In this document: piece after piece, positions 47,520 through 60,584 of the stretch
How positions within the stretch are numbered: the first letter of the stretch is position 1
How the letters are laid out: every line of letters begins with the position of its first letter
Assembly (NCBI GenBank): GCA_963082975.1
Contig: OY720345.1
Coordinates: 32,186,611-32,250,610 of the forward strand
Length of the DNA stretch: 64,000 nt
Reading direction: 5' to 3'
Source: Labia minor
Taxonomy: Eukaryota > Arthropoda > Insecta > Dermaptera > Spongiphoridae
Position numbers and translations under genes: made by a program
The notes under the pieces: generated by a model
Database searches by the model: none
Seen by the model: the letters and a program-made list of their open reading frames with translations, nothing else
Told to the model about the DNA's origin: nothing

Positions 47520-47700
47520 ATTTAATTCTTGATTAGCGAATGATTGAGCGATGATTTCGGTGGAGAGGCCGGCCAACCTCTTCCCCTCCTCACCACTCCT
47601 CACTGAATCGGAACTGCGCTCGAGGCAGGCCGGCCGGCCGGCAGCGAAGAGTAGTGGGGCCAGGCAGTGGTGGGGCAAGGAGAGGGGCGAGCGGGGACAA
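47520..47700 (-). promoter_or_regulatory. CpG-rich island, possible promoter or 5' UTR
   Basis: The most GC-rich stretch in the right half of the window, including (GGCC)n and several CpGs. It lies upstream, on the minus strand, of the exon-like segments at 46.9 and 46.3 kb. Possible donors ATTCA|GTGAGG and AGTG|GTGAGG occur near 47593 and 47581. An open frame of 61 codons has no known motif. Confidence 0.35.
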
Positions 47701-48511
47701 AATAAAAGTTAAATTAATAAAATATAAACACAAATATTAATTTTTTATAATTAATATTATTTTTGAATATTTCTTAATTAAATTGATAAAATATTTCCTT
47801 GGCTAGGCTCTTGGCACCTAGACAAAGGGTTCCATCACTCACTCAGCGTTAATATAGATTTTTTTTTGGAATTATCCTGTACACAAAAGTTTTGTAATTT
47901 TAAATATGAAAATTTATATCCCAAAAAACTAAAATAATTATTGAAAAAAAAACTAAAATACCACTTACACTTAACATTTTTTTGACCTATTTTTAAAAAA
48001 TTATTAGCTTGTAAATATTTCTAAGGGCATTAAAATAATTTCAAGTATTTCCGATCATAATGTCATATTATTTATAAAGATAATTATTATTTAATTATTA
48101 ATTAATTTTTTTTTTTTTATTAAAAATTCATTTTAATAAAATTCAGAATTATTTTTTTTGTAACATTAAATACAGTATTAATTATATGAGAGAAGCCAAG
48201 GAATTTTCTAATTATGAAATTTAAAAACGGGACGCTTCAAATTTTATTTAAAAAAAAAAAAAAATTTTCTAGTGTGTGTATTTTTCTTTTAATTCTAAAT
48301 AAAAATTCAGTGATATACCTATATATGCACCGTATATTTTGAAAGTGGTGTAAGTTCATTTTTTTTAAAAAAATGAGAAATTATATAATTTATATTTAAT
48401 TTAATGTAAACTTTTTAATTATAAATAAGTAATATTTAATATCTTAAAAATGCCAATGTTTTATTCAATTTGAAATTGATCGCTAAAAGAAAAATTGTAT
48501 GTATTATTTTA

Positions 48512-48590
48512 TAGTACCTGGTTCACCGAGCCGCCGCTCGGTACTTTAAAAAGATTATTCCTTATGAACCATGAATATTTAAGATTAAAT
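48512..48590 (+). repeat. interspersed repeat family C, copy 2
   Basis: Compact copy; the text between GGTTCACC and GGTACTTT is shorter than at 10500. Confidence 0.65.
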
Positions 48591-50439
48591 TTACGTTCAC
48601 GTAAATGACGCCTATAGACGTCCGACTACTGTTGATGTAGGTGCAAACGAAGTCTATCGACGTCTTAGATTTTAATTATTATAAATAAATGTATATGAAG
48701 CAAATATTTATCATAAATTTATTTTCTTCTAAATTGAACAATATCAATCAGTGTAATAATTAATTTTAATGAATAAATTATAAAATAATTATTATTTACC
48801 AAAAAAAATTAGTAATAAAAATCTCCAAAAATTAACTAATTTTACAAAAAAAAAAAAATGTGATTTTTTAGACCTTCAATAGTATAAAAATGAGCGTCAA
48901 CGTGTTAAAACTGATAAAAATTGATAAAAACTTTGCCAAACTTGAAATAATTAATTAATATATTTTATATATTAATAACTGGACTTTGAATGCAATTATT
49001 TTTCCTTTTTCAAATATTTAACAGTAATTAATATTTATTATTTTCACCCCCTTCTTTCTTAAAGTGCCAGTTTACGCTAGGGGCACGACGATTGCCAGTA
49101 CTTAAAAAAAAAAAGATTTGTAAAAATTAATATTTTATATAAAAAAAAAAAAAGAAAATTGAAAAAATAGTTACTTTTTAAAATAAAAAGTAAATTTTTC
49201 TTGTATTTAAAAGAAAAAGTTTGTGCACCACGGATTTAGAGTATAGAAAACGAATAACTATTATTAATTAATATTAATAGAATAATTAAAAATAATTTAT
49301 TAAATAGTTATTATATTAATTACTTACGATCAATCACTAAAATACACCCAACTTAAGTGAATGAGTGTCTGTGTTCTCGTTTTGATGGAAACTGAAAAAT
49401 AAATATTTTCTTTTCATTATTTTTATTTTATCAAATTTCCAAGGAATTGGTTGATTGGCTTATTGAAAAAAAATCTTTTAGAATTTCTGGAATGACTCTA
49501 TCACTACCTCTATAGGACTTTAATAATTTTTATTTTATTTTTTTATCTATTGATAAGTAGATATAATTAAAAAAAGAAATTATTTGTAGTAAAGGAATTC
49601 AAAATTAATATTATTTATATTTTAATTTATATTATATTATATTAATATCACTTAAATTATTTAAATTTAAATTAATATTTAGATAGTTTTAATTTTATAC
49701 TAATATTAAATTATTTTAAAGTAAAAGAAATATGAAAGATTAAATGCAATCTATTTTATTAATTTTTATTATAACTTTATTTATTCTAATTTAATTAACT
49801 ATTAAAAAATAATCAGTTATATTAAAGTATATTACATGGTATTATTTATAAATTAATAAATCAATATTTTTTTACTATAATGAAAAAATAATAATTCAAC
49901 TTTTGCCAACTAAATTTTTTTATTTATTTTCACTTTATATTAATTGGACTAAATCACTAAAAATTTTAAATAGGGTTACTATATCTATGAATAATATACC
50001 TTATTATATTATAAAGATAAATGAACATATGATTAAATATTTTGAAGAATACAGTTATTGAAATATAAGGGGGTGACCCGCGAGATCATTTGGGTTCATC
50101 ACCCCTGTTTTAAAAAATATTAAATAATAACAACAGAGTGGATATTTCTTATTTATTTATTACTTACTTTCTATTTTTTTCTTTTTATCATATATCATTT
50201 AAATATGATTTAAAATTTTATTTTAATTTTTAATTTTTTCTTAATTTTTTTTTTTTTTTTTTTTCGTTTTTTAGAAAAAAGTCAATGTGAACGAAATTTA
50301 CTAGTATAAATTTAATTTTAAAAAAATTAATAAATTTATTAGACTATTTAGTGGTTTAGTGGTTAGCACGACAGTCTACTACAGTGATTCTCAGAGTCTA
50401 TCCGCAAATAATAATAATAATAATGAATTTATTATTTTT

Positions 50440-50625
50440 CTTTCTATTTATCTTTGTAGCACTATTATATTTAAAATTTCTTATTCTCAGCGACTACATT
50501 CCTCCAACCGTCCCTATCCTGAACTACATACAATCAATTTCTATCCTTTCCTTACATCTCTCTTTTCTTATCCATTCCAACCACGTTTTCCGCCCATCGT
50601 AATCTCTTCGACTACGTTAAAGAGG
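50440..50625 (-). mobile_element. decayed LINE fragment behind a tRNA-like head
   Basis: CGACTACATTCCTCCAACCG, CCTATCCTGAACTACATACA and CCATTCCAACCACGTTTTCC follow the LINE segment at 43300-43500. Just left, at 50350-50375, TAGTGGTTTAGTGGTTAGCA resembles the 5' part of a tRNA. Confidence 0.55.
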
Positions 50626-51267
50626 TCAAGTAATTTATTATTATTAGTAATTTCTTTTAATATTAATATCCATTTTAGTTTTAATTTAATTGGATTATTT
50701 TTTTCTTTATCAAATATCGTGAATGATTGTAGTTTGAACCATGCTAGCACAAGTTTCTTCTATATTTCTCCTAAAATAAGAAATAAAAAAAAGTGAGTAA
50801 AACGATAGAAAGAGATTACTCGATTACTGTCCTACAATGATGGAAGCTTGTTGAATTTTAAGTTGTTCAACCAGTTTCTAAATCGAAAATGTTTAAGAAA
50901 AGACAAGCCAAGAGACACTTGTCTTAATCGTGGCATAACTAGAATGAAGCCAACCTAAAAGATTCTAATATTAAAATGGATTTTAAATCAGAAATAAATT
51001 TTTTTTCTAGATTTATTTCATTAAAAATATGAAGTAAATATACTTATAAATATATATTTTGATTAAATCATTGATTTAGTTTTGAATAGTTTAAAAATAA
51101 ATATTTCTATATTAAAACATGCATTCATACTTTTTTTTAGAATAATATATGAAATGTAAATTGGAATCTTGATTATTTATTTGAAGTTAGAAGCAAAGAA
51201 GAAATAAAATTGAAATTAAGTGAAAATTGAAAAATCATAAATGAAAAACATAATAAATAAATAATAA

Positions 51268-51786
51268 ATTGGTAATTGTTCAAGTAAACGCATTTTTGTG
51301 GACATGGATAATACTTTACCAGTGTGTTCCTTTTACATTCCAAATAAACTTTTCTTATGAAATTCTTTCGGGCCACTTCTAAAAATTATTAAAATTTTCA
51401 TATAAATCCATTGATATTCTATTTAGCTACCATGTTTTATCCTTTTGACTATCAGAGAGCGCACTAATTTTCTGTTTTTATAAGTTCGGTTTGAATTTAT
51501 GAAAATTAAAAAATTAATTAAATAATATTCCTATATCCAAACCGAACTTATAAAAACCGAAAATTAGTGAATAAGTGAATAATTAGTGAATTAGTCAATA
51601 AATCATTACTTATATAACTAATATATCAAACTTAAAAAATCTTTATTTTAATAATTTTTATCTCGTAAACTAGAAGAGGCCCGAAAGAATTTCATAAGAA
51701 AAGTTTATTTAGAATTGCAAAAGGAAATCCACTAGTAAAGTATTATCCAAATCCACGAAAATGCCTTTACCTGAATAATTACCAAT
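51268..51786. mobile_element. foldback MITE, second copy
   Basis: Long terminal inverted repeats of more than 100 bases: ATTGGTAATTGTTCAAGTAA at left, matched by TTACCTGAATAATTACCAAT at right, plus a nested inner pair AAGTTCGGTTTG / CCAAACCGAACTT. It shares the CTCGTAAACTAGAA and TTTAGCTACCATGTTTTAT blocks with the copy at 18927. Confidence 0.85.
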
Positions 51787-52235
51787 AAATTTTCATATTA
51801 TTAATTATATTTTAATATTATATTACTTATTACATCATTAATATATTTTCGATAAAATTTTATATGTATCATTAAATATATATATATTATGAATATGTAG
51901 TTTAGAAAGGAAATGAATGATTGTTTTTTTACTTTAATCTTATGCAAATTATGTCAAATAAATATAAATTTCTATAACTGTATTCTACAAAATATTTAGT
52001 CATATGTCCATTCATCTTTATAATATATTAAGGTATGTTATACAAAAATTAAGTTACTCTTTTTGAAATTATGATTTATTTTTTATTTTACCCCTTAATA
52101 AAACAATTCGAACTTAAATATTAGATTTATATTATATTTATAAATTTCATTAAATATTTATTTTATATATTTTTAATATTTCTTTTATTAATTTACATAT
52201 ATTTTAAATTCAACTCCCTCTTCCTAAAATAATTA

Positions 52236-52480
52236 AATCTTAGTTTATGCCCATGAATACCGCGAAGAATCCTATTTTCAAAAACTCTAAATCTAATCTC
52301 GTCTCCTACAGTCATAGACCATGCCTCACACGTGTATAATACAACAGGAAAAATAATTGTTTATATATTTTAATTTTGATCCCCATTGACAATAATAATA
52401 ATAATAATAATAATAAGCCCGTGCATGATAACAGGCGTTACCCGATTGCAACCTCAATTTATATTCTTCTCTTATATTAT
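52236..52480 (-). mobile_element. LINE fragment
   Basis: GAATCCTATTTTCAAAAACT, CTCGTCTCCTACAGTCATAG and ACCATGCCTCACACGTG match the 43.6-43.8 kb part of the LINE. An (AAT)n insert lies at 52391-52413. Confidence 0.65.
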
Positions 52481-52889
52481 TATCCTTTGAGATTACAGAA
52501 CCAGTAGATAAATATATACAAACAATTATCAACTTTTCTAAAATAATATGAAATAGTACCAATAAATAATTTAAAATATTAAGAAAATATTCCTTTTTAC
52601 TTTTTCTACATTTCTTACAAGAACAAATTCTTATTATTGGTTAGAGAATTTTAATAGTATATCTTTGGAAAAAAAAAGATTTATGTATTATATTGTTTTT
52701 CAAAAAATAATTATTATAGATTTATCGAGGAGCATTCTTCATAATTATTCTTTAAATAGAAAAAAAAACATTTAATATTTAATTTTCATTTAATTCATGA
52801 CTTTCAATCTAATTTTAGTTCAACTAAGTATTTCAATGTGCAAGTGACCAATGTGATAAATTTATGTGTGTCTGTGATTGAAATTGTCA

Positions 52890-52912
52890 TCTCTCTCTCT
52901 CTCTCTCTCTTT
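52890..52912. repeat. (CT)n microsatellite
   Basis: Eleven CT units. Confidence 0.9.
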
Positions 52913-55059
52913 TTCCTAAATAAATTGTAGGGGACAGAAATAAAAGTCGAACTTTAGAATGCTTCCAATTTAAGTTATATTACTTATCATTTGCCCTATA
53001 TTTTCATGCATTTATTTATATACAAATATATACTTATATATTTATATAAAATTATAGTTTAAATATTTTAATTAATAATTACTATATTTAGCTTAACCTT
53101 ACACAATAATTATCATAATAACATTTTTAGATAATTTTTAGTATAATTTTATACTTTTTCCATTATCATTTTTAAATGAAATTTTTTTTTAAGTTAAAGA
53201 CTTAATTAGAAACGAATATTAAAATTGAATTAATTATCACACAATTAAATTAAAAACATTTTTCAAAAATGAAGACAGTAGCAGATAAAATTATTGGCTT
53301 CGAAAATATATATAATAATAATATAAATGAACATAAAAATCTACGATAGCAATCTTTCTATCATTTTATTATTGTTTCCAAAGTCAGATTGTTAATCGAC
53401 TTGAACTTGACAAATCGATCCATATTTCAGTTTAAAACCACCTGAACCCTGAAATTTACATTCAATTTAATTTTATTTAATGTTAAAATAGAATGTTATG
53501 TTATGTTATGTTTCATCAAAATTCGATTTAATAATTAGTATATTAATAATTTATGTTTCTCTAGTTTCATACTTAATTTTAAACAATTAAAAATTAAAAA
53601 GTTAAAATAAAATATGAATAAATATAATGTATAAAGTCAATCTAAATATTTAAATAATTATTATAAAATGTAAATATAATCGAATTGATGGAAAAGATTT
53701 GAATTGATTAGTTTTAAAAAAGTTTAATTTAATAAGTTCTATTATTATTTTGTGTGTGTGTGTGTGAATAATATATATAATAATATAAAAAAAGGTTTAT
53801 TCAATACATTTTTTTCTAATTTTTTAATTATGAAGAAATTTCGTAAGCGTGCACTTTAAGATTATTACAATTAATTAACTTTTGGTCTAGATATATAAAG
53901 TGAAACACTGACATATATTTATATAAGTATTTGTAGATATATTAAACAGTAGTATATATATATATTTTATTCTAATAATCTAGATCATTTTATTAATTAG
54001 CGGTGTCTATTATAAGTTAAATTGTTAATTGATGGGAGGAATGCGAGAAAAACATTTTATAATAATTTGGTGGATTAAAAAAAATTAAATTTCACTTTTA
54101 ATAAAGAGAATCTTAGTTGAATATTATCCTAAATTACATTTTTTTAATTTAAATTAAAATTAAAATATATATATATATATATTTATTGTTTGATTTTTTT
54201 ATATAAAATTTAAATTAATATTTTTTTGATATTGACTTTTATAGTAGTCTGATAATTTACAATATTATTATTTTAGTTGACTAATTATATATATGTATCT
54301 ATTATAGGTATGCTTCTAATTATTCATGATATTCATTTACAAGTTCTTCGAATCAATTAAAGAAATTCCATTAACAGAAATTGAGAGTCAATATTTAGAT
54401 TCAGTTCTAATTAATGATATAAACAGATATCAAAAAAAAAAAATCAATATCTCTAATAATGATTTTTATCAAATATATTATAAATATAAATAATAATTAT
54501 AATTTTTATTTAATATTTTTAATAACTAAAAATAATAAAATATATATTATATATTTGATTACAATAATAAATTAAAAAATTTGATGAATTGTTTTTCGAT
54601 TTTTTAAAAATAAATATATATAATATATATAATAATAATAATAATAATAAATATAATAAATAAAATTATAATTAATAATTAATACCTTTAATAAGTAATC
54701 ACAAAATCACAAAATTTATTATATTTTTAGTTATAATTATAATAACAAATTAAAAACTTTGATGAATTGCTTTTTGATTTTTTATTTTAAATAAAAATAA
54801 TATATAAACAAATTCGAGACTATTTTAGATTATATTTGTAGAAATGATGTTGCGGAAGTTTGAACGCCTTTTAATCAATTATGAAGTAGACAAATTTAAA
54901 AAAAAAACAATAGGATTATTGAATCTATTTGTATAATTTTTTTATTTCATTATATTTTATATATTCTTTAATTAATACTTTGATTAAATGATTAATTATA
55001 GCTTTCAAAATGCATATTTCTGATTTCGATTTCTTGATTAGATTTGAGATTCTCATTAT

Positions 55060-55262
55060 TGATCACGGGTTCAAGTCCCAGGCTCTCTAGTCAAACTTTC
55101 TGATCAAAATTGGGGAGATACTTAAAATAAAATGTAGAAAATGATGATAAAGAATGTGTAAAATTGTTGCACTGATCATACAATACATCTATCCCGTTTA
55201 GGCGATAACCGACTTGATAGGCATTTACCTTTCATAAGATGTACAAAAGTCAGAGGTTTTAA
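55060..55262 (+). mobile_element. SINE copy in the 3' region
   Basis: B box GGTTCAAGTCCC near 55069, then a diverged body and the tail CGACTTGATAGGCATTTACC and AAAAGTCAGAGGTTTT. Confidence 0.7.
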
Positions 55263-55468
55263 ATAGAAAACTATAATTTATTTAATGTCTCATTTAATTG
55301 TATTTCTTTATTTTATAATATAATAAAATATAAATACATATACATCTAATGTATTTATAACAAGTACTTACTTTGTTTCTTGAAAAACAAAATTTTTTGC
55401 CTAATATCTTATATCTCTTATATGTTTATTAAAAATTATTAAATCATCATTAAAATTCATGTAAATTT

Positions 55469-56187
55469 ATGGCAAATGGAATGGATTCATGTTATGGCAA
55501 AGGTGAGTGTATCTTTTTGGATTGACCCCCGGCAATGAGGTATTCAAGTTTCCGAGGTTGAGTGGTGACCGCCGGGCGCTCTACATCCTGGCCAGGCGGA
55601 CATTGGCGGCCCACAAACCCCCTCCCGACAACAACCTGCCAAGGGGAGTCAATATTTGCCCGGGTACGACACTACTCTCCGAAATATTGACACACTTCCT
55701 GACTTTGGAGATAATAAAATCTTATTTTACTGACATTGAACAACCTTGAGGGATTTTTCTTCAAGAAGGAATATTTCTCATTGATATGAAACCTCGCCCA
55801 AAATCCAATCCCATTTGAAAATTCAATTTAATAAAATATTTATTTCTTTTTCTCTATCTTTCTCCCTCTCTCTATCTCTCTATCTATCTATCTAAATTCA
55901 ATACATCATTAACATTCTTTTTTTCTTATTATTTTTTATTTGCCGCCTCTTTGTACTTTCACTTTGCCTTTAAGTTTTGATTTAAAGATTTGATAACAAA
56001 CAAAAACAAAATTGACTAAATTTCTAAATTCAATCTTGATAAATCATATTTTCATATTAAATTGAAAATAATTCATATTTATTTAGGGGAAGACTTGATG
56101 GGTGGTACAGATTACAGGACTGAAGCTCCCACCTTCTCCGATTATTCGATTAAAAAATTAGAAAAAATTTTTCTTTATTTCTTTTGA
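55469..56187 (+). CDS. possible small two-exon gene or 5' exons, identity unknown
   Basis: ATG at 55469 gives MANGMDSCYGK ending AAAG|GTGAGT at 55502. A good acceptor at 56086 (TTATTTAG) restores the frame and reads GEDLMGGTDYRTEAPTFSDY, then runs into lysine-rich low-complexity sequence and TGA at 56185. The first part looks protein-like, the last ten residues do not. Inside the intron, 55507-55749 is a strongly GC-rich block with open frames on both strands. All of this is inference from splice-site words. Confidence 0.3.
55515..55735. other. GC-rich exon-like island
   Basis: A 220-base island of high GC content in AT-rich surroundings. The + frame reads LTPGNEVFKFPRLSGDRRAL and LPRGVNICPGTTLLSEIL; the minus frames read VNISESSVVPGQILTPLG or FVGRQCPPGQDVERP. 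None is recognised and no frame is clearly favoured. Confidence 0.35.
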
Positions 56188-56610
56188 AAATTAGTTTCTT
56201 TAATGCATTATAATTTAAAGCGAATTTAGCACTGTTAGAGATTTGTATTTAATTATTGATTTGAATCCAAGTTCTTAATTCAGTAATTATCATTAATTAT
56301 ATATATATAGAATTAAATTATACATATATATATATATATATATTGAAAGTAATATTAATAATCCAGGAAAGATTAGAAGTACTTATAGATTTAATAAAAT
56401 TTATTTATTCATTTAACTTATTATAATTTATTTTTTGATTGTATAAATTTATAGATATTAATAATAATAAATGCTTTTAAAAAGAAGTTTTTAGAAAATC
56501 AAATGAAGCATATGTAAAATAAAACAAAATCAAAGTTTTATAATGGATATTTCCTTAAATAAAAAATCAAGACAATATTTATTTATAAATAGAAATAACA
56601 AAAAAAGCAT

Positions 56611-56650
56611 TGAAACAATACCTCCCTTACTATCGTCGGTCGGTAAAAAT
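56611..56650 (-). repeat. family A repeat, 5'-end fragment
   Basis: Only the terminal 40 bases of the family, ending CTATCGTCGGTCGGTAAAAA in reverse orientation. Confidence 0.7.
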
Positions 56651-57128
56651 ATATTTGTAAAAATGATCCAATTGATTCATTTATAGAACATATTAACTCT
56701 TAAGTTCACATTCCTACAACAGCCCAATCGTGAGCACCTCCATCCATTTTCTAATTTCACCTAATTTCTTCATTATTTTTATATAATCTTCCTATTGCAT
56801 TCATTCTTTGATTATAGACATTATTATCATCTAATAATTAATAATTTATACAAAGAAAAAAATATTCTTCTTTAAAATTCTTCAAGTGTCTACTTGTCTA
56901 AGACAACTATTATAAAAATTTAAGCCAATTTACAAATTTTAACAATTATAACTAATTTAAATTATTCGTAAAATTATAAAATACTTTTATATTAATATAC
57001 TAAATCAAAAATAAATTCTAAAATTGTAAATATAAATATTTTTATATTCACCAATTAGGGATACTCTTAATTGAAAATAAAATTAATTAAAAAATATGAG
57101 CTGTGGGGGGAGGGGGGGGGGGCAGGCA

Positions 57129-57629
57129 CAGAACCGACCGACGATTTGAAATAAATTAATTTCCAAACTACATTAGGATATATAAATATATATAAAGTAT
57201 AATAAAAAAATATTTTTAAAACTTGAATTAAAATGACTAAATTATATTATCTTAGTTTTTATTTTTAGTTTAATACTCAAATATTAATTATTAGATTATT
57301 ATTATATTTAAAGTGAAAAACTTCTGACAATGAATATAAAATTAATACTTTGTAAAATACCACTTCCGGTTTACGGATTTACACTAAAAGTTGATGAATT
57401 TATGCTACTGATGCATTAAGTAAATATACCAAATTTTATCAAAATCCGTTGAACCGTTCAAGCTATACATGCTATACGGTCGCACAACGCACAGATGGAC
57501 AGACTTTATGCTAAAATACTTTTTTCTGTTAACAAAATGGATGATTGGTGGAGATCTGTAAAAATCTCCACATGTGAAATTTGGTGAGAAAACAATACCT
57601 CCCCTTCCTATCGTCGGTCGGTAAAAAAC
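57129..57629 (-). repeat. 630-bp interspersed repeat (family A), shortened inverted copy
   Basis: Both ends are recognisable in reverse orientation (GAACCGACCGACG at 57131 and CGTCGGTCGGTAAAAA at 57612), and so is the CCACTTCCGGTTT segment. The middle-right part of the element is missing. It lies 500 bases from full copy 3. Confidence 0.8.
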
Positions 57630-58123
57630 TATAATATTTTTCCATTAACAATTAAAAAAATATTAAACTATTAGCTAGTGTATAGAAAAAATCTTAACTG
57701 GTTGTTTTCATTTGGATATGTCCTTTTAACAATAATAGTTTTTTTATAACTACTCTATTAAATATTGTTAATTGAAAGTTAAAATACTCCAACCATTAGT
57801 AACATTTAACTCTGAATCTATGTTTTATAATAATGCCCTCAATTAAATAAATTTATGATCGTCAATTACCGAATGTTATGCAGTATATACCAAAATATGT
57901 AAATATGTTATTTTTTTGCTATTTTTTTCCAACACCCAAAAAGGTGGATTGAAATAACATACAAATGAATGTATATGTGTGTATATCTTAAATAAATAAA
58001 GTAAAAATAAAAACATAAAATAAAAAAATAATAAATTTTTCAAACATATCTATATATTTACTAATTTATGGATAAAAAAATAATTTCTTAGAAAATTTTT
58101 TATTATTTATTATTAAATTACAA

Positions 58124-58762
58124 TTTTTACCGACCGACGATAGTAAGGGAGGTATTGTTTTCACACCAAATTTCACATGTGGAGATTTTTACATATCTCC
58201 ACGAATCATGCATTTTCTTATCAGGAAAAAGTATTTTTAGCATGATGTCTGTCCGTCCGTCCGTATAGATGTGTACAGCCTGAACGGCTCAACCGATTTT
58301 GATGAAATTTGGTATATTTACTTAATGCATCAGTGGGATGAATTGATCAACTTTTGGTACAAATCCGGAAACCGGAAGTGGTAGTATTAGCGATCGACGA
58401 TAGGAAGGGAAGGGTTATTTTCACACCAAATTTCACATGAGGAGATTTTTTTACATATCACCACGAATGTATTGGTTTTATCCTCGGGAAAAATCATCTT
58501 CATTATGTTTTTCTTAATTTAAAATTATATGACGTCACCCAGCCCTTCATGACGTCACAGCCTCGGGTAACGCCGGGTAACGCCGGCTACTTCAGCTATA
58601 TATTATAAATAAAATAAAATTAAAAATATTTATGTTATATGCCTATCTGTTTTTTATTACATTAATAGATATATTAAAATTATTTGAAATTTTTTCTGTA
58701 TCTGGAAATTAATTTACTTCAAACCGTCGGTCGGTTCGGACCTGGCCACAGGTCAACTTATT
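58124..58762 (+). repeat. 630-bp interspersed repeat (family A), copy 3
   Basis: Same ends and internal landmarks as copies at 1481 and 26003. It differs by a small insertion with a repeated TAACGCCGG near 58567 and loss of the ATCATGCACTTT block in the second internal unit. Confidence 0.9.
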
Positions 58763-59314
58763 TAATTAAAATTTGAAAAGTATTATATATTTATTTACAT
58801 GCAAAAAATAACTAATCTAACTAAATTTGGGATTAGATACAAATACACAATAAATGATAGTAAGCCATTAAATAGATATTAAGATATTAGTGGAAAATAT
58901 ACATATATGAATAAAAAAAGTGACTATTCGAAGTTTATGAATAAAATATGAGCATCCATTTATATCTCACTGATTGAAAAATAATAATCATCTTGCAAGG
59001 AAATTGAATAGTGTATGTAAATTGTTTGCCTCTAATAGGATTTGACCCATGATTGATTTTAAAATTTGATAATAAAAGTCCAAATGAGAAAGTGATTAGA
59101 AAGTAATTTATGATTTTAAAACAATTTAGAACAGTGATTCAAGTGTTCTTGGAAACATATCAATTCCCTCCTAAAAAGGTATAATTGAAAATTTGAATTT
59201 AATTCTAACAAGTAGAAGGAATATTCAAGAGTGAAGTGTGATTTTATGGAATTGTACTATGATATGGTATTTAAAAAGATGAGTTCAAACTTCTCTTAAT
59301 TCATAAAAATTTAA

Positions 59315-59353
<39 letters not shown>

Positions 59354-59769
59354 CAAATTTAAAAATGAAATTTAATAGTTACAATATTTAGATTGAGTTA
59401 AATTTTCTCAATAGACAAAAAAATAAATAAATAAATAAATAGACAATTTAAAAATTTTGATGTTGTAGAATTTTTAGTTTTTTACTCTATTTTTGTTTAT
59501 TTTGTTATGTTTTTTTGTATAAATTATTAATTATTAGCTGATGATCATCTCTATGAACCAGAAAAATGCAAAAGGAAGATTATGTAAAAGTAATAAAGGA
59601 ATTAGGTGAGATTAGAAATTGGATGGAGGTGCTCAGGATTAGACTGTTGAAGAAGAAGTGTCATAAACTAAAGTGTTTAAAAATTAAAAAATATTATTTT
59701 ATTTTATTTTTATTTCTAAATTAAAATTGTCTTGGTTTTCCTATTTGGTCAAATATACAATAATAAATT

Positions 59770-60085
59770 TTTACTATCTCGGTGTATATAAAAACGCGAA
59801 AACGGTTTGAGCTAGAATAATGAAATTTGGTACAAGGGCATTATTCAAAATTCGTAGTTTTCTATCAACTTTGAGAAATGTAGCTCATCCGGAAGGGGGT
59901 ATAATTACCTACAACGTTTTAATTTTTTTTCCTTTAAACTGACCGTAAAAATAAAGATATATTTTTGATAGTTTTTCACATGATTAAATATTGTATATAA
60001 CTGCTATATATATAGAATTTCAGCTTGATAATTTTTTATCACTTCAAATCACACTTCAAGCACGTGACATGGTACCAATAACAAT
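59770..60085 (-). repeat. interspersed repeat family B, copy 2
   Basis: Reverse-oriented relative of 2335-2690, bounded by TTTTTACTATCTCGG at its left. A short third piece sits at 23970-24035, also reversed, with the same TACTATCTCG end and TATAGAATTTCAGCTTGA. Confidence 0.75.
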
Positions 60086-60584
60086 TAATTTTAATTTATA
60101 GATAATTAAATTAAATTTAAATATAATATAATTATTGAATCCACTTCAAATTGTCCAGATTTTTTTTGTTTTGTTATATTTATAATTTGATTTTCAGAAA
60201 TATTTTAAAAGCATATATAACAATCTGTTAAGTTTACAATCAAAAGATAAATTAGAAGAAATAAAAAAAAAAATTTAATTTATCTCTAAATAAATTTATA
60301 TATAGGTCTTAATAATATTTAATTAATTTAATTACGGATTTGGTTTTCTTTTTGTATTAAGTATAATTCTTGATACTAGAAAAAAAAGAATTTGCAGTAT
60401 GTAGTTTTTTATTTTTATTTATTTATTTATTTATTTTTTTTTTTGAAAAGTCTTTTGATCTGCTCAACATGCATATAATTAATAATCATCAAAGACCTGT
60501 TCTTGAAAAGTGTGTTAGATTTGGTCATGACTATTTTTGATCTGAAAAAAGTTTGTATTTTTTTTTTACTATATTTATTTTTTG

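Larger units (their letters stand above)
47701..54990. other. intergenic, AT-rich
   Basis: Holds the family C repeat, the foldback MITE, two LINE fragments and microsatellites. A possible untranslated exon on the minus strand at about 49330-49393 (TTTTTCAG...GATC|GTAAGT) has stops in all frames. Nothing else can be supported. Confidence 0.45.

Noticed and set aside
50359..50796. Longest single open frame in the right half (145 codons)
   Set aside because: It runs across a tRNA-like piece, a decayed LINE fragment in antisense and low-complexity AT sequence; composition is Ile/Leu/Ser/Asn-rich without motifs.
50900..50925. AAGACAAG / CTTGTCTT hairpin as a microRNA precursor
   Set aside because: The stem is only 8 bp with a 10-base loop and no extended pairing; far too short for a pre-miRNA.
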